Shown here in pieces: positions 8,333 through 16,542 of a stretch of 64,000 nucleotides of DNA (positions are counted from its first letter, which is position 1; every line of letters begins with the position of its first letter). Made by a program: the position numbers and the translations under genes. Below the pieces are notes generated by a model that was given only the letters and a program-made list of their open reading frames with translations, did no database searches and had not been told where the DNA came from. The DNA is taken from positions 7,430,346 to 7,494,345 of the forward strand of contig NZ_BDFO01000001.1 in assembly GCF_001748245.1 (NCBI RefSeq). The letters are read 5' to 3'. Source of the DNA: Oligoflexus tunisiensis (GTDB lineage Bacteria > Bdellovibrionota_B > Oligoflexia > Oligoflexales > Oligoflexaceae).

Positions 8333-9442
8333 ATGGACCATACCCCCCTCAATCTTGAAGATTTTCGCTACGAGCTTCCCGAGCATCTGATCGCGCAAAC
8401 GCCGCTTGGTGATCGCAGCGGCTCGCGGCTTTTGGTGCGGCATGCGGATGGCGCATTGCAGCACAGCATGTTTCGCCATTTACCCGAGCATCTGCCCGCC
8501 GGCACGCTGCTCCTTTATAACGACAGTCGTGTGCTGCCGGGTCGCCTGCTCGGACAGACGCCGCATGGTGGGCGGCTGGAGCTGATGCTGCTGCGGCCCT
8601 TGACTGGTCCCGGTCATCGTTGGGAGGCTTTGGGACGGCCGCTCAGAAAACTTCCCGAGGGCTCCACGATTCAACTGGCATCCGGTTGTGTGGCGACCGT
8701 CGAGCGCCGGCATCAGGATGCGGCGCAGCCTTATCTTGAAGTGTCCTTCAATCTTGAACATGAAGCTTTTTTTGATTGGATGGAAAAGGAAGGTTATATT
8801 CCTTTGCCGCCCTATATTGCACGGCCTGATGCGCAGAGCGCTCCGGCCAGTCCGGATCGCGACCGTTATCAGACGATCTATGCGAATGAACGTGGGTCGG
8901 TGGCCGCACCCACCGCGGGTTTGCATTTTGATGAAACCATGTGGAAGGCCCTGCGTGAAGCGGGAGTGGAAACCGCACCGGTCACTCTGCATGTGGGCGG
9001 TGGAACGTTTCTGCCGGTGAAAACCAGTGCACTCGATGCGCATGTGATGCATCGGGAGACTTACCGCCTCAGCCGCAAAACCTTCGCGGCCATCGAACGG
9101 GCTCAGGCTGAAAAACGTCCGATCGTGGCGGTCGGCACCACGACCTTGCGTTGTCTCGAATCGTTTGCGCTGCGGATGCGGGAGCAGGGAGCCGAAGGTC
9201 TTTGGGATCAGTGGCAGGATACGCAGCTCTTTCTTTACCCGCGGCATAAGCACGATCTTTATCGTCCCTGGGCCATCCATGGTCTCATGACGAATTTTCA
9301 TCAACCGGAGAGTTCGCTGCTAATGCTGGTGTCGGCGCTGGTGGGCTATGAAAATATGCAGAGCATCTATCGCGAGGCGCTGGCCCAGGGCTATCGTTTC
9401 CTGAGCTACGGCGACACGAGTCTTCTCTGGCTGCCTGATTAA
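8333..9442 (+). CDS. queA: S-adenosylmethionine:tRNA ribosyltransferase-isomerase QueA
   Basis: QueA transfers and isomerises the ribose of S-adenosylmethionine onto 7-aminomethyl-7-deazaguanine at tRNA position 34, forming epoxyqueuosine. The 369-residue protein shows the family blocks YELPEHLIAQTPLGDRSGSR, LLYNDSRVLPGRL, GSVAAPTAGLHFD, HVGGGTFLPV and GLMTNFHQPESSLLMLVSAL. I start at the ATG at 8333, preceded by GAGAGA, rather than the TTG at 8321. The queE gene of the same pathway is at 47.1 kb, so the pathway is dispersed. The stop overlaps the convergent HTH gene by 4 bp. Confidence 0.95.
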   Translation: MDHTPLNLEDFRYELPEHLIAQTPLGDRSGSRLLVRHADGALQHSMFRHLPEHLPAGTLLLYNDSRVLPGRLLGQTPHGGRLELMLLRPLTGPGHRWEALGRPLRKLPEGSTIQLASGCVATVERRHQDAAQPYLEVSFNLEHEAFFDWMEKEGYIPLPPYIARPDAQSAPASPDRDRYQTIYANERGSVAAPTAGLHFDETMWKALREAGVETAPVTLHVGGGTFLPVKTSALDAHVMHRETYRLSRKTFAAIERAQAEKRPIVAVGTTTLRCLESFALRMREQGAEGLWDQWQDTQLFLYPRHKHDLYRPWAIHGLMTNFHQPESSLLMLVSALVGYENMQSIYREALAQGYRFLSYGDTSLLWLPD

Positions 9443-9978
9443 CGGGTGGCGTTGAGTTCCATGAGCTTGACCAGCATCAAAAGGTCCTCGACCTGTTGCT
9501 TCAAATCAGCGATTTGATTGTCCTTCAGTTTCAATTGCGCTTCCATATTCTGAAGGCGCAGCTGAAAGCTTTCCTGAAGATGCCGCTCGATGGAATTGAT
9601 GCGGGTCACGCTGTGTTCACAGAACTGCAGAAGGGCCTGCGAATCGACCAGCGTGTTATCATATTTTTGCAGGCTATTGCTAAGGTTCCCGGGCAGCGTG
9701 CGAAAGCTCGCCCCGGGTCTTGGCGTTTGAAGAACCGGTTCCTCCTTCAGCGCAGGAGCCGGAGCCGGCATGACGGGCAGCGGTTCACTGGCCTGCCGCG
9801 CTTCGGCCGCAGCAAATTCCGCGGCTTCCGCAGCCGTGCCCGGACCCACCGGGATATAGTATTTGCCTTCCTTCAAGACGGCCTGCAACCTGCCGGTTTT
9901 TATCCGGCGGCGGACCGTCATATCCGAAACTGCAAAGGTTCGTGCATACTCCACTATGGAAAGCCACTGCTCAGCCAT
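9439..9978 (-). CDS. HTH (MerR/excisionase-like) protein with C-terminal coiled coil
   Basis: This 179-residue protein starts with an excisionase/MerR-like helix-turn-helix (LSIVEYARTFAVSDMTVRRR) and a KYYIPV strand typical of small DNA-binding wings. A low-complexity Ala/Pro/Glu linker covers about residues 60-105. A C-terminal coiled coil rich in Leu, Gln and Lys (residues 130-175) probably mediates dimerisation. GAGGGG lies 4 nt before the ATG at 9978; an upstream in-frame ATG at 9990 is also possible. It sits convergent to queA and downstream of clpC on the same strand. It may be a transcriptional regulator or nucleoid-associated protein; I do not recognise a named family. Confidence 0.7.
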   Translation of the reverse strand: MAEQWLSIVEYARTFAVSDMTVRRRIKTGRLQAVLKEGKYYIPVGPGTAAEAAEFAAAEARQASEPLPVMPAPAPALKEEPVLQTPRPGASFRTLPGNLSNSLQKYDNTLVDSQALLQFCEHSVTRINSIERHLQESFQLRLQNMEAQLKLKDNQIADLKQQVEDLLMLVKLMELNATR

Positions 9979-10072
9979 AGAACCCCTCATCTCATCCGCA
10001 AGCTGATTTTTCCTGCCTTTATCAGTCTAGCGCGGCCCTGGGGTGCGTAAAAGTCAGCCAAATCCTTGACGT

Positions 10073-12526
10073 TCACTTGCGCTTCAGGTCGATCTTCGCG
10101 TCCCCATCGACCCAGTCCACGTGCGCCACACGCGGGGAGTCCACGCGGTCCTTGATCAGGAGGCTGGCGATCGGGTTCTCGATTTTCTCCTCCATCTTGC
10201 GCTTGAGAGGCCGGGCTCCGTAGTTGGCGGTGTCGATGCTCTGCACGAGGCCATCGCGGACGGCATCGGTGACCTGCAGTTCGACCTGCAGACGGGCGAG
10301 GCGTTTGCTGAGGTCGTTGAGCATGATTTCGACGATTTCACGGAACTGGTCGCTGTCCAGTCGATTGAAGATGATGATTTCATCGAGGCGGTTGATAAAC
10401 TCAGGACGCAGGAAACTTTTGACGATCTTGAAAATTTCCTTGGTTTCCTGGTCCTTGGACCATTCATTAACCTGAGCCCCGATGCCGATCGGCGTGCGGC
10501 GCTCGGACATCACCTCGGAGCCCATGTTGGAGGTGCCGATGATGATGCAGTTGGCGAAACTCACCCGCTGCCCTTCGGAATCGGTCAGCCAGCCTTCATC
10601 CAGGATTTGCAGCAGGATGTTGAAAACATCCGGATGCGCCTTTTCAAATTCATCGAAGAGCACAACGGAATAAGGCTGGCGTTTGACCTTTTCCGTCAGC
10701 TGACCGCCTTCGCCGTAACCGACATAACCGGGAGGCGAACCGATCAGTTTGCTCACATCATGCTTGGCCATATACTCGGACATGTCGATGCGAATGATAC
10801 GGTTCTCATCATCCATGATTTCAGCGGCGATGGCCTTCGCCAGCTCGGTCTTGCCCACACCCGTGGGTCCCAGAAAGAGGAAGGATGCGATCGGCACATT
10901 CGGCCGCCGGAGTCCGGCCCGGTTCCGGCGAATGGCGTTGGCCACCGAGCGGATCGCATGGTTCTGGCCGATGACGCGCTTTTGCAAATGCTCCTCAAGA
11001 TGCAGCATCTTCTCGGCCTCGGTGGCCACCATTTTGTTCAGGGGAATGCCGGTCTTTTTGCTGATAACCGCGGCGACATCCTCGCGATCCACGCTGCGGT
11101 CCTCCTGTCCGCGTTCCTTTTGGAACTCCGCCTTCTTCTGGTCCATTTCCGTTTCAAGCTGAACGAGTTCCATCTGAAAGCGCGACATCTGCTCAAAGTC
11201 CTGCGCATTGAACGCCCGGGATTTGGCTTCCGACAGCTCCTGCCGCTTCTGTTCCAGCTTGCGCAGCTCGGGCGGTGTGTAGATGACCTTGAGGCGTTTG
11301 ACCGCGCCGGCTTCATCGATCAGGTCGATGGCCTTGTCGGGCAGACTCCGATCCTGAATATAACGATGGGAAAGATCAGCGGCCGCGATCAGGGCATCAT
11401 CGGTGTAATGAACCTGATGATGCGCCTCATACTTCGGTTGAATCCCCTTGAGAATTTTGATGGAGTCCTCGACGCTCGGCTCCTCGATGCGGACCGGCTC
11501 GAAGCGTCGGGCCAGGGCCTTGTCGGATTCGATATACTGCTTGTATTCGCGATTGGTCGTGGCACCGATACATTGAAGTTGGCCGCGGGCCAGTGCGGGC
11601 TTCAGCATGTTGGAGGCATCCAGAGCTCCTGAGGCCCGGCCGGCCCCGACCACGGTGTGAATCTCGTCGATGAAGAGAATGATTTCACCCGAGGATGCGA
11701 CCACCTCATCCCGAATATTTTTCAATCGCTCTTCAAATTCCCCCTGCATCTTCGCACCGGCGAGAAGACTCGCAATCTCAAGGGAAAGGATCCTTTTACT
11801 CAATAAATATTCCGGAACATCGGCCGACGCGATACGATTGGCCAGGCCTTCGGCGATCACCGTTTTCCCGACCCCGGGTTCACCGACCAGCAGGGGATTG
11901 TTTTTCTTGCGCCGCGAAAGGATCTGAATGACCCTTTCAATCTCGGCGTCACGGCCGATCACCGGATCCAGATCCCCCTTGCGGGCCAGGGCGGTGAGGT
12001 CCGTGGTGTATTCGTCGAGCGCGCTTTGCCTGGATTCCTCTTCGCGGTCGGTGATTTTATGATTGCCGCGGAACTGATCCAGAACGCGGGCGCATTCCTC
12101 GTAGCGCAGATTCACTTCATCCAGAATGCGGGCGGTGCCAGGCACGCTGCGATCAAAGCAGGCCAAAAACAGGGCGCCGGTGGAAATATAGCTGTCCCCA
12201 AGGCGGCGGCGCTCGCGATCGGCGGCCTCAAAAAGGTTCTCGACGTCCTTGGTCATGCGAATCTGTCCAACCTGTCCCTGGCTGAACTGAGGCAGTTCGT
12301 TGATGGCGGCCATGGCCCGGTCGACAATTTCGGACCGCAGCTCCCCGGCATCGCGATCGAGCTCGTTGATGATCTTGACGACGATCGAATCCTTTTGATC
12401 GAGCAGCGCCATGAGCAGGCCCTCGGCACCGACCACCGCCTTGCGCTGGTTGGCATATTCCATCAGTGCCGCTTGGAGAGCCTCCGTAACCTTCACTGTT
12501 GATATCTTCAGCAATCTCTGAACCAT
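10073..12526 (-). CDS. clpC: ClpC-type AAA+ unfoldase ATPase
   Basis: This is an 817-residue Hsp100 ATPase that would unfold proteins for ClpP or for disaggregation. It contains an N-domain (about 1-140), AAA1 with Walker A GEPGVGKT and Walker B LFIDEIHT, a short middle domain (about 400-470), and AAA2 with GPTGVGKTEL and LFDEFEKAHPDV. The short middle domain with a UVR-like segment (NAQDFEQMSRF) favours ClpC over ClpB. The ClpP-contact loop position reads PIGIGAQ rather than the usual xGF or xGL, so ClpP docking is uncertain. I start at 12526, where GGAGG precedes the ATG by 5 nt. No clpP or mcsAB genes are adjacent. Confidence 0.9.
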   Translation of the reverse strand: MVQRLLKISTVKVTEALQAALMEYANQRKAVVGAEGLLMALLDQKDSIVVKIINELDRDAGELRSEIVDRAMAAINELPQFSQGQVGQIRMTKDVENLFEAADRERRRLGDSYISTGALFLACFDRSVPGTARILDEVNLRYEECARVLDQFRGNHKITDREEESRQSALDEYTTDLTALARKGDLDPVIGRDAEIERVIQILSRRKKNNPLLVGEPGVGKTVIAEGLANRIASADVPEYLLSKRILSLEIASLLAGAKMQGEFEERLKNIRDEVVASSGEIILFIDEIHTVVGAGRASGALDASNMLKPALARGQLQCIGATTNREYKQYIESDKALARRFEPVRIEEPSVEDSIKILKGIQPKYEAHHQVHYTDDALIAAADLSHRYIQDRSLPDKAIDLIDEAGAVKRLKVIYTPPELRKLEQKRQELSEAKSRAFNAQDFEQMSRFQMELVQLETEMDQKKAEFQKERGQEDRSVDREDVAAVISKKTGIPLNKMVATEAEKMLHLEEHLQKRVIGQNHAIRSVANAIRRNRAGLRRPNVPIASFLFLGPTGVGKTELAKAIAAEIMDDENRIIRIDMSEYMAKHDVSKLIGSPPGYVGYGEGGQLTEKVKRQPYSVVLFDEFEKAHPDVFNILLQILDEGWLTDSEGQRVSFANCIIIGTSNMGSEVMSERRTPIGIGAQVNEWSKDQETKEIFKIVKSFLRPEFINRLDEIIIFNRLDSDQFREIVEIMLNDLSKRLARLQVELQVTDAVRDGLVQSIDTANYGARPLKRKMEEKIENPIASLLIKDRVDSPRVAHVDWVDGDAKIDLKRK

Positions 12527-12554
12527 GCTGGCCTCCGGCTTTGGACAGGTTGCG

Positions 12555-12570
12555 CCCCCCAAACGGGGGG
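12555..12570. promoter_or_regulatory. C6/G6 hairpin in the clpC leader
   Basis: CCCCCC (12555-12560), AAAC and GGGGGG (12565-12570) make a very stable 6-bp GC hairpin, 29 bp upstream of the clpC start. A TATACT on the minus strand at 12586-12591 could be its -10 box, which would place the hairpin near the 5' end of the clpC mRNA. It may stabilise the message or modulate translation; there is no T-run for termination. Confidence 0.4.
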
Positions 12571-12654
12571 CCCGTTCTTCGGTGCAGTATATCATTGCCT
12601 GAGTCGGCCGGGACTTCTATATTCAGGTACGGCTAAAACGTCAGAGGTAATTCT

Positions 12655-13305
12655 ATGGATTTCCGCGCGGCTCTCTTTGACTTCGATGGGGTGATCGTGA
12701 ATAGCACGCCGACGCACCTGAGTGGCTGGCAGGCTGCATTCCAGGGCATGTTCAAGCAGGAACTTGATCCCAGCACCCTCGAAAGTCTGGTGGGTCGTTC
12801 GACCGCGGCCATCGGCAGAATTCTTGCGGAGCGCAGCGGCTATCCGGCGGCCAAGGCGGAGCTGATACGTCGCAAGCAGATTTATGTCTTTGATCATTTG
12901 GAGACGATCGAGCTGATTGCGGGAGCGCGGGAATTTCTGGAGGAGCTGCGCGCGCGGTCCATGCCCTATGGCATTGTCAGCAATGCGCCGCGGGATTTCA
13001 TTGGTGCCGCCATTGAAAAGCACAGGCTGCCGGTGCCTTTTTTTCTCGGCCTGGATGATTACCACCGCCCCAAACCGGATGCCGAGCCTTACGTTAAAGG
13101 CGCCATACGCCTGGGCTTCCCGTTTACCGCGCATGGCAGCATCCTGGTGTTCGAAGATAGCACGCATGGCATTGAAGCGGCGATCGCCGCGCACATGACG
13201 CCGATCGGCATCTGCTCGCAGCATAGGCCGGATATTCTGGAAAAGGCAGGGGCAAGGCTTTGTTTCGAGCATATGGGTGAGGCGGCGGCGCTGCTCACGA
13301 AATGA
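12655..13305 (+). CDS. HAD-superfamily phosphatase/phosphomutase
   Basis: This 216-residue hydrolase has the beta-phosphoglucomutase-like HAD architecture. Motif I is FDFDGVIVNSTPTH with nucleophilic Asp and acid/base Asp. A helical cap follows. Motif II is GIVSNAP, motif III Lys is in RPKPDAEPY, and motif IV is VFEDSTHGIEAA. The substrate is probably a small phosphorylated sugar or nucleotide, but sequence alone does not decide it. The last codons (EAAALLTK stop) lie inside the first copy of the 40-bp tandem repeat that follows, so the repeat was probably seeded by the 3' end of this gene. Confidence 0.85.
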   Translation: MDFRAALFDFDGVIVNSTPTHLSGWQAAFQGMFKQELDPSTLESLVGRSTAAIGRILAERSGYPAAKAELIRRKQIYVFDHLETIELIAGAREFLEELRARSMPYGIVSNAPRDFIGAAIEKHRLPVPFFLGLDDYHRPKPDAEPYVKGAIRLGFPFTAHGSILVFEDSTHGIEAAIAAHMTPIGICSQHRPDILEKAGARLCFEHMGEAAALLTK

Positions 13306-13450
13306 CGTTTGGTGCCTGGACGTGGCGGCGCTGCTCACGAAATGACGTTTGGTGCCTGGACGTGGCGGCGCTGCTCACGAAATGACGTTTGATGCTTGGA
13401 CGCGGCGGCGCTGCTCACAGAATGAAGTTTTTTTTCAGACGCGGCGGCGT
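13284..13450. repeat. 40-bp tandem repeat, about four copies, at the HAD gene 3' end
   Basis: Units beginning GGCGGCGCTGCTCACGAAAT start at 13284, 13324 and 13364, with a diverged unit at 13404 and a partial one at about 13443. The first two full units are identical, the third differs by a few bases, and the fourth has an expanded T-run. The period is 40 bp (39 for the last), not a multiple of three, so the array is not coding beyond the HAD stop at 13303-13305. The array fills the gap to the convergent DUF3050 gene. Confidence 0.9.
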
Positions 13451-13483
13451 CCTCGGGTCAGGATGCGACCGCGTCACTCACCA

Positions 13484-14290
13484 TCAGATCATAGTGGTGG
13501 AAACCAGGCGCAGTGTGGCCGCTGGCCTTTGCTTTTTGATGGGCGCGGGTAGGGCTTCGAGTTGGTCTGTAATATAATTCCAGAGCTCGACGCGATTTTT
13601 CATCGCCTCCTCGGCAGCCTGCTCGGCCTCGCGGCTCATCTGCTCATCATTGCTGCAAAGAATTTCCACCAGACGACCGCTCGCGGAAAAGCCAGGACGC
13701 TTCAGCCCTTCGATATGCCGCTCAAAATAATCCAGAAGACGCCCGATCTTCACCGAATTCCCGAGCTGGCCAAGGCGCAGAAGGAAGGAATCCGGAATGA
13801 AGGGTTCGCCTTCATAAAAGAGTGCCGCCGCCCGTTCATGAAGAGGGGCCTGAGCAAAGCGACTCATCTTGCGCGCATAGCGGCTGACCGCAGCTGGAAA
13901 ACGCGCATGCTTCAGAGCGGTCTGCCAGTTCTGGCCGGAGTCCTGCAGGTCGAAGAAGCTGACGATCGGACTGATATTGGCACCCAAATCCTGCATGGCT
14001 TCGAGATAAATTTCGAAGTGACTCAGAAGCGAACCATCCTGCTGCTCCTCGACCTCCTCCTCCAGAATCAATTCGGATGCCAGGCGTATGGCTTCCTTCT
14101 GGGATTGGGAATTGAGAGGATGAATCAGACTCACCAGCTCCTGATGAATTTCCCTTAAGAGATAATTATAGGACCACACGCAGATAACATGATGTTCCAC
14201 GAACAAACGCAGGGATTGTTCATCGTTCACACGTTCATAGAGCTTATGGTTCTCCAGGACCTGGAAATACCGCTCAGTGATGAAAGACAT
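13484..14290 (-). CDS. DUF3050 family protein, heme-oxygenase-like fold
   Basis: This 268-residue all-helical protein matches the DUF3050 pattern: an early HKLYERV, then LFVEHHVICVWSYNYLLREIHQ, a Glu-rich segment EEEVEEQQDG, and SHFEIYLEAMQDLGA. The family is predicted to adopt the heme-oxygenase/TenA-like fold, and the His and Glu residues may form a metal site. No reaction is established to my knowledge. The ATG at 14290 has AGGAGG 9 nt upstream; the upstream in-frame ATG at 14338 lacks support. A GT9 glycosyltransferase gene lies upstream on the same strand, separated by a hairpin. Confidence 0.75.
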   Translation of the reverse strand: MSFITERYFQVLENHKLYERVNDEQSLRLFVEHHVICVWSYNYLLREIHQELVSLIHPLNSQSQKEAIRLASELILEEEVEEQQDGSLLSHFEIYLEAMQDLGANISPIVSFFDLQDSGQNWQTALKHARFPAAVSRYARKMSRFAQAPLHERAAALFYEGEPFIPDSFLLRLGQLGNSVKIGRLLDYFERHIEGLKRPGFSASGRLVEILCSNDEQMSREAEQAAEEAMKNRVELWNYITDQLEALPAPIKKQRPAATLRLVSTTMI

Positions 14291-14403
14291 GGATGCAATC
14301 CTCCTGAAGGGGGGAATGGGCCGATCAGCGCCAAACATGTGTGTGAGGTCATATTTAAATTATACGGGAAGGAGAGACGGGCGAATAGGCCCGCGGACGG
14401 GAC

Positions 14404-14421
14404 TCGACGGATTCCCGTCGA
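14404..14421 (-). terminator. Hairpin after the GT9 gene
   Basis: TCGACGG (14404-14410) and CCGTCGA (14415-14421) form a perfect 7-bp stem with a 4-nt loop, 5 bp past the minus-strand GT9 stop codon. There is no T-run, so it may be a transcript-stabilising hairpin rather than an intrinsic terminator. Confidence 0.4.
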
Positions 14422-14425
14422 ATCT

Positions 14426-15559
14426 TTAACTTTTCGGTAGGATATGCTGATCCATCAATTCGCTGGTTGCAGAGAGTATCCGCGCGACACTTACCTGGTC
14501 ATAACATTTCACAGGCTTGTCACAGGATTTTTTCCAGCACGGCGAACAACTGACATCTGACTGTAATTTCACGCCACGATCGTAGAGATCGATCTCCTGA
14601 ATGCAACTCACACCGAACCACGCGATCGATGGTTTTTTCAGACCGATGGCGATGTGCAGACCGAGCGAGCAGGCCGAGAGCACCATATCCGCGGTATTCA
14701 TCCAGAGCACACCCGATCGAAGGCCTTCGGTCGTCGGTGTATTCAGAACCAAAGGATCATTTGCGAAAGCCTGCTTCATCAGCCGCTGACGTTCGGTATC
14801 TTCGGGACCGCCGAGCAGGGCCACCGCCCATTCCGGCCAGGCCTGACGCCAGGCTTGAATCAATTCAATCGACCGTTCGACCGTGAATTTCTTGTAAGGG
14901 AACAGCAGCGAACAGCCGGTGTTATAACCAATGATGCCGCGCGCTCCTCCGCCGATCAAACCTTCACGACGCCGGCGGGTCTCCTGCTCCTCGGCCGCTG
15001 TCAGCTGAAGTATGTAAGGATCACGTTGCCATTCGAGAGCCATGGTTTCGGTAATCTGCTGGGTCTCAGTTTTCTGATTGATAAAGAATTTCAGTTCATC
15101 GTTCAGCCCAACATCGTATTGATAAGCAGCTTCAGGATTGAGCGGCACGATCACGCCATTCCCATCAAGGCCAAAGCCGCGCTTTTCCTTCGCCTGCAAA
15201 CGTTGGGCAATGGCTCCCGCTTCCAGCGATTTATCAACCGCGAACAGCAAGTCAAATTGCAGATGCATCGCCGTGTTGATCGCTGTGGTATCGGCCAGCA
15301 GGATGCGGTCGATATAGGGATTATTGTCAAGCAAGGCTTTGGTGTTCTTCAGTGTGATCCAGGTGATATGACTGTTTGGATAGCGGCGCTTGATCGCCGG
15401 CAGAAGGCAGGTACTGCGCAGAACAGCGCCCATGGCCTCCAGACTCAGAATACAGATCCGCTCTTTCACGGGATCGTAGTGCGGACATCCTGCGCAGTCA
15501 CGCTTGTGGACGCAGGGCTTGTATCCTGAAAACAATCGACAGTCAAAATTGTATGCCAT
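14426..15559 (-). CDS. Glycosyltransferase family 9 protein with cysteine clusters
   Basis: This 377-residue protein has the GT9 (ADP-heptose transferase-like) fold. RICILSLEAMGAVLRSTCLL resembles the N-terminal Rossmann entry, and AVALLGGPEDTERQ and NTADMVLSACSLGLHIAIGL are the C-terminal nucleotide-sugar motifs. The family usually builds lipopolysaccharide core. It has an N-terminal extension with Cys7, Cys16, Cys22 and Cys25, and a C-terminal CSPCWKKSCDKPVKC segment. The latter is known in GT9 proteins, but the N-terminal cluster looks like an added metal or iron-sulfur site. It is divergent from ldcA, 56 bp away. Confidence 0.8.
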   Translation of the reverse strand: MAYNFDCRLFSGYKPCVHKRDCAGCPHYDPVKERICILSLEAMGAVLRSTCLLPAIKRRYPNSHITWITLKNTKALLDNNPYIDRILLADTTAINTAMHLQFDLLFAVDKSLEAGAIAQRLQAKEKRGFGLDGNGVIVPLNPEAAYQYDVGLNDELKFFINQKTETQQITETMALEWQRDPYILQLTAAEEQETRRRREGLIGGGARGIIGYNTGCSLLFPYKKFTVERSIELIQAWRQAWPEWAVALLGGPEDTERQRLMKQAFANDPLVLNTPTTEGLRSGVLWMNTADMVLSACSLGLHIAIGLKKPSIAWFGVSCIQEIDLYDRGVKLQSDVSCSPCWKKSCDKPVKCYDQVSVARILSATSELMDQHILPKS

Positions 15560-15615
15560 AGACCTATCCTGAACTGCTATAGTGCTCGAATGAAAACATT
15601 TGCCATGGGATTCCC

Positions 15616-16533
15616 ATGCCGACTCGAAACCGTCACCACATTCGCATCATCAGTCCCGCCGGACGTTTCCAGGAGGAACTGCTCGACGCGCGTCTGAAAG
15701 AACTGGAAGACCTCGGGCTCCCGCTGAGCTATCACAAAGTCAATCCTGATCCAAGCTGGCCCTTCACGGCGGGCAGTCGTCTCGATCGGCTGGAACAGCT
15801 GCAGAGCGCTCTTTACGCACCCGAGGTCAAATATTTGATGAGTGTGCGTGGCGGTTACGGTGTGTCTGACCTTCTTGACGGCATTAACTGGGACCAGTGT
15901 CGCGCGATGAAGCCCAAGGCCGTGATTGGATTTTCCGATATTTCCGCGCTTCACTCAGCATTTTACACCAAGTTAGGTTGGAATAGCATTCATGGCCCCA
16001 TGCCCGCTACAGATCTTTGGCGGAAACATGGGGATGATGACGTGCGCGCCTTGCTGGATCTTGTGCGCGGAACAAGGCACGAGATTGAACTGCCGTTGCT
16101 CTATGAAGGCAAGGGGCTGCCTCCGCGCGTGCAAGGTCCTGCCTTCGGTGGCTGTCTTTCGGTACTCACCAATCTCATCGGCACACCGTATTTTCCCAAG
16201 TCCCTCGAAGATCATATTCTCTATTGGGAGGATATCGCGGAACATCCCGCGCGGATCATGCGTTTTGTGAATCAATGGCAGCAAAGTGGAGCCTTGAAAG
16301 GCGTTCGTGGCCTTGTTTTGGGTCGCTTTGTCGGCAGTGAAGTCGAAGGCATGTGCACCGAAGCCCAGATGCGTGAGGCTCTGGTGCAACGTCTTCATAT
16401 TCCCGTCTGGTTTTGCCCGCTCTTTGGTCACTGTTCACCCAATTGGCCTTTGCCGGTGGGTTGGCCGGTGGAAGTGGACGGCGATCGCCTGCGATGGACG
16501 CTGGAACCCAACATTGAACTTGTCATTAGCTAG
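15616..16533 (+). CDS. ldcA: Muramoyltetrapeptide LD-carboxypeptidase
   Basis: This 305-residue S66 serine peptidase removes the terminal D-Ala from murein tetrapeptides in the cytoplasm during peptidoglycan recycling. Seen are IISPAGRF near the start, MSVRGGYGVSDLLDGINW, the nucleophile in IGFSDISALHS, a Glu in YWEDIAEHPARIMR, and the late His in FGHCSPNWPLPVGWPVEVD. The length fits the family. The Shine-Dalgarno sequence is weak. Mpl follows after 9 bp, giving a two-gene murein recycling operon in which LdcA makes the tripeptide that Mpl reuses. Confidence 0.9.
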   Translation: MPTRNRHHIRIISPAGRFQEELLDARLKELEDLGLPLSYHKVNPDPSWPFTAGSRLDRLEQLQSALYAPEVKYLMSVRGGYGVSDLLDGINWDQCRAMKPKAVIGFSDISALHSAFYTKLGWNSIHGPMPATDLWRKHGDDDVRALLDLVRGTRHEIELPLLYEGKGLPPRVQGPAFGGCLSVLTNLIGTPYFPKSLEDHILYWEDIAEHPARIMRFVNQWQQSGALKGVRGLVLGRFVGSEVEGMCTEAQMREALVQRLHIPVWFCPLFGHCSPNWPLPVGWPVEVDGDRLRWTLEPNIELVIS

Positions 16534-16542
16534 GAGGAACCC

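Noticed and set aside
10121..11632. 503-residue ORF on the plus strand
   Set aside because: It lies antisense inside clpC, whose motifs are unambiguous; high-GC coding sequence opens the complementary frame.
13284..13450. Possible CRISPR array
   Set aside because: The units are contiguous tandem copies without unique spacers, and the first unit contains the end of a coding gene.
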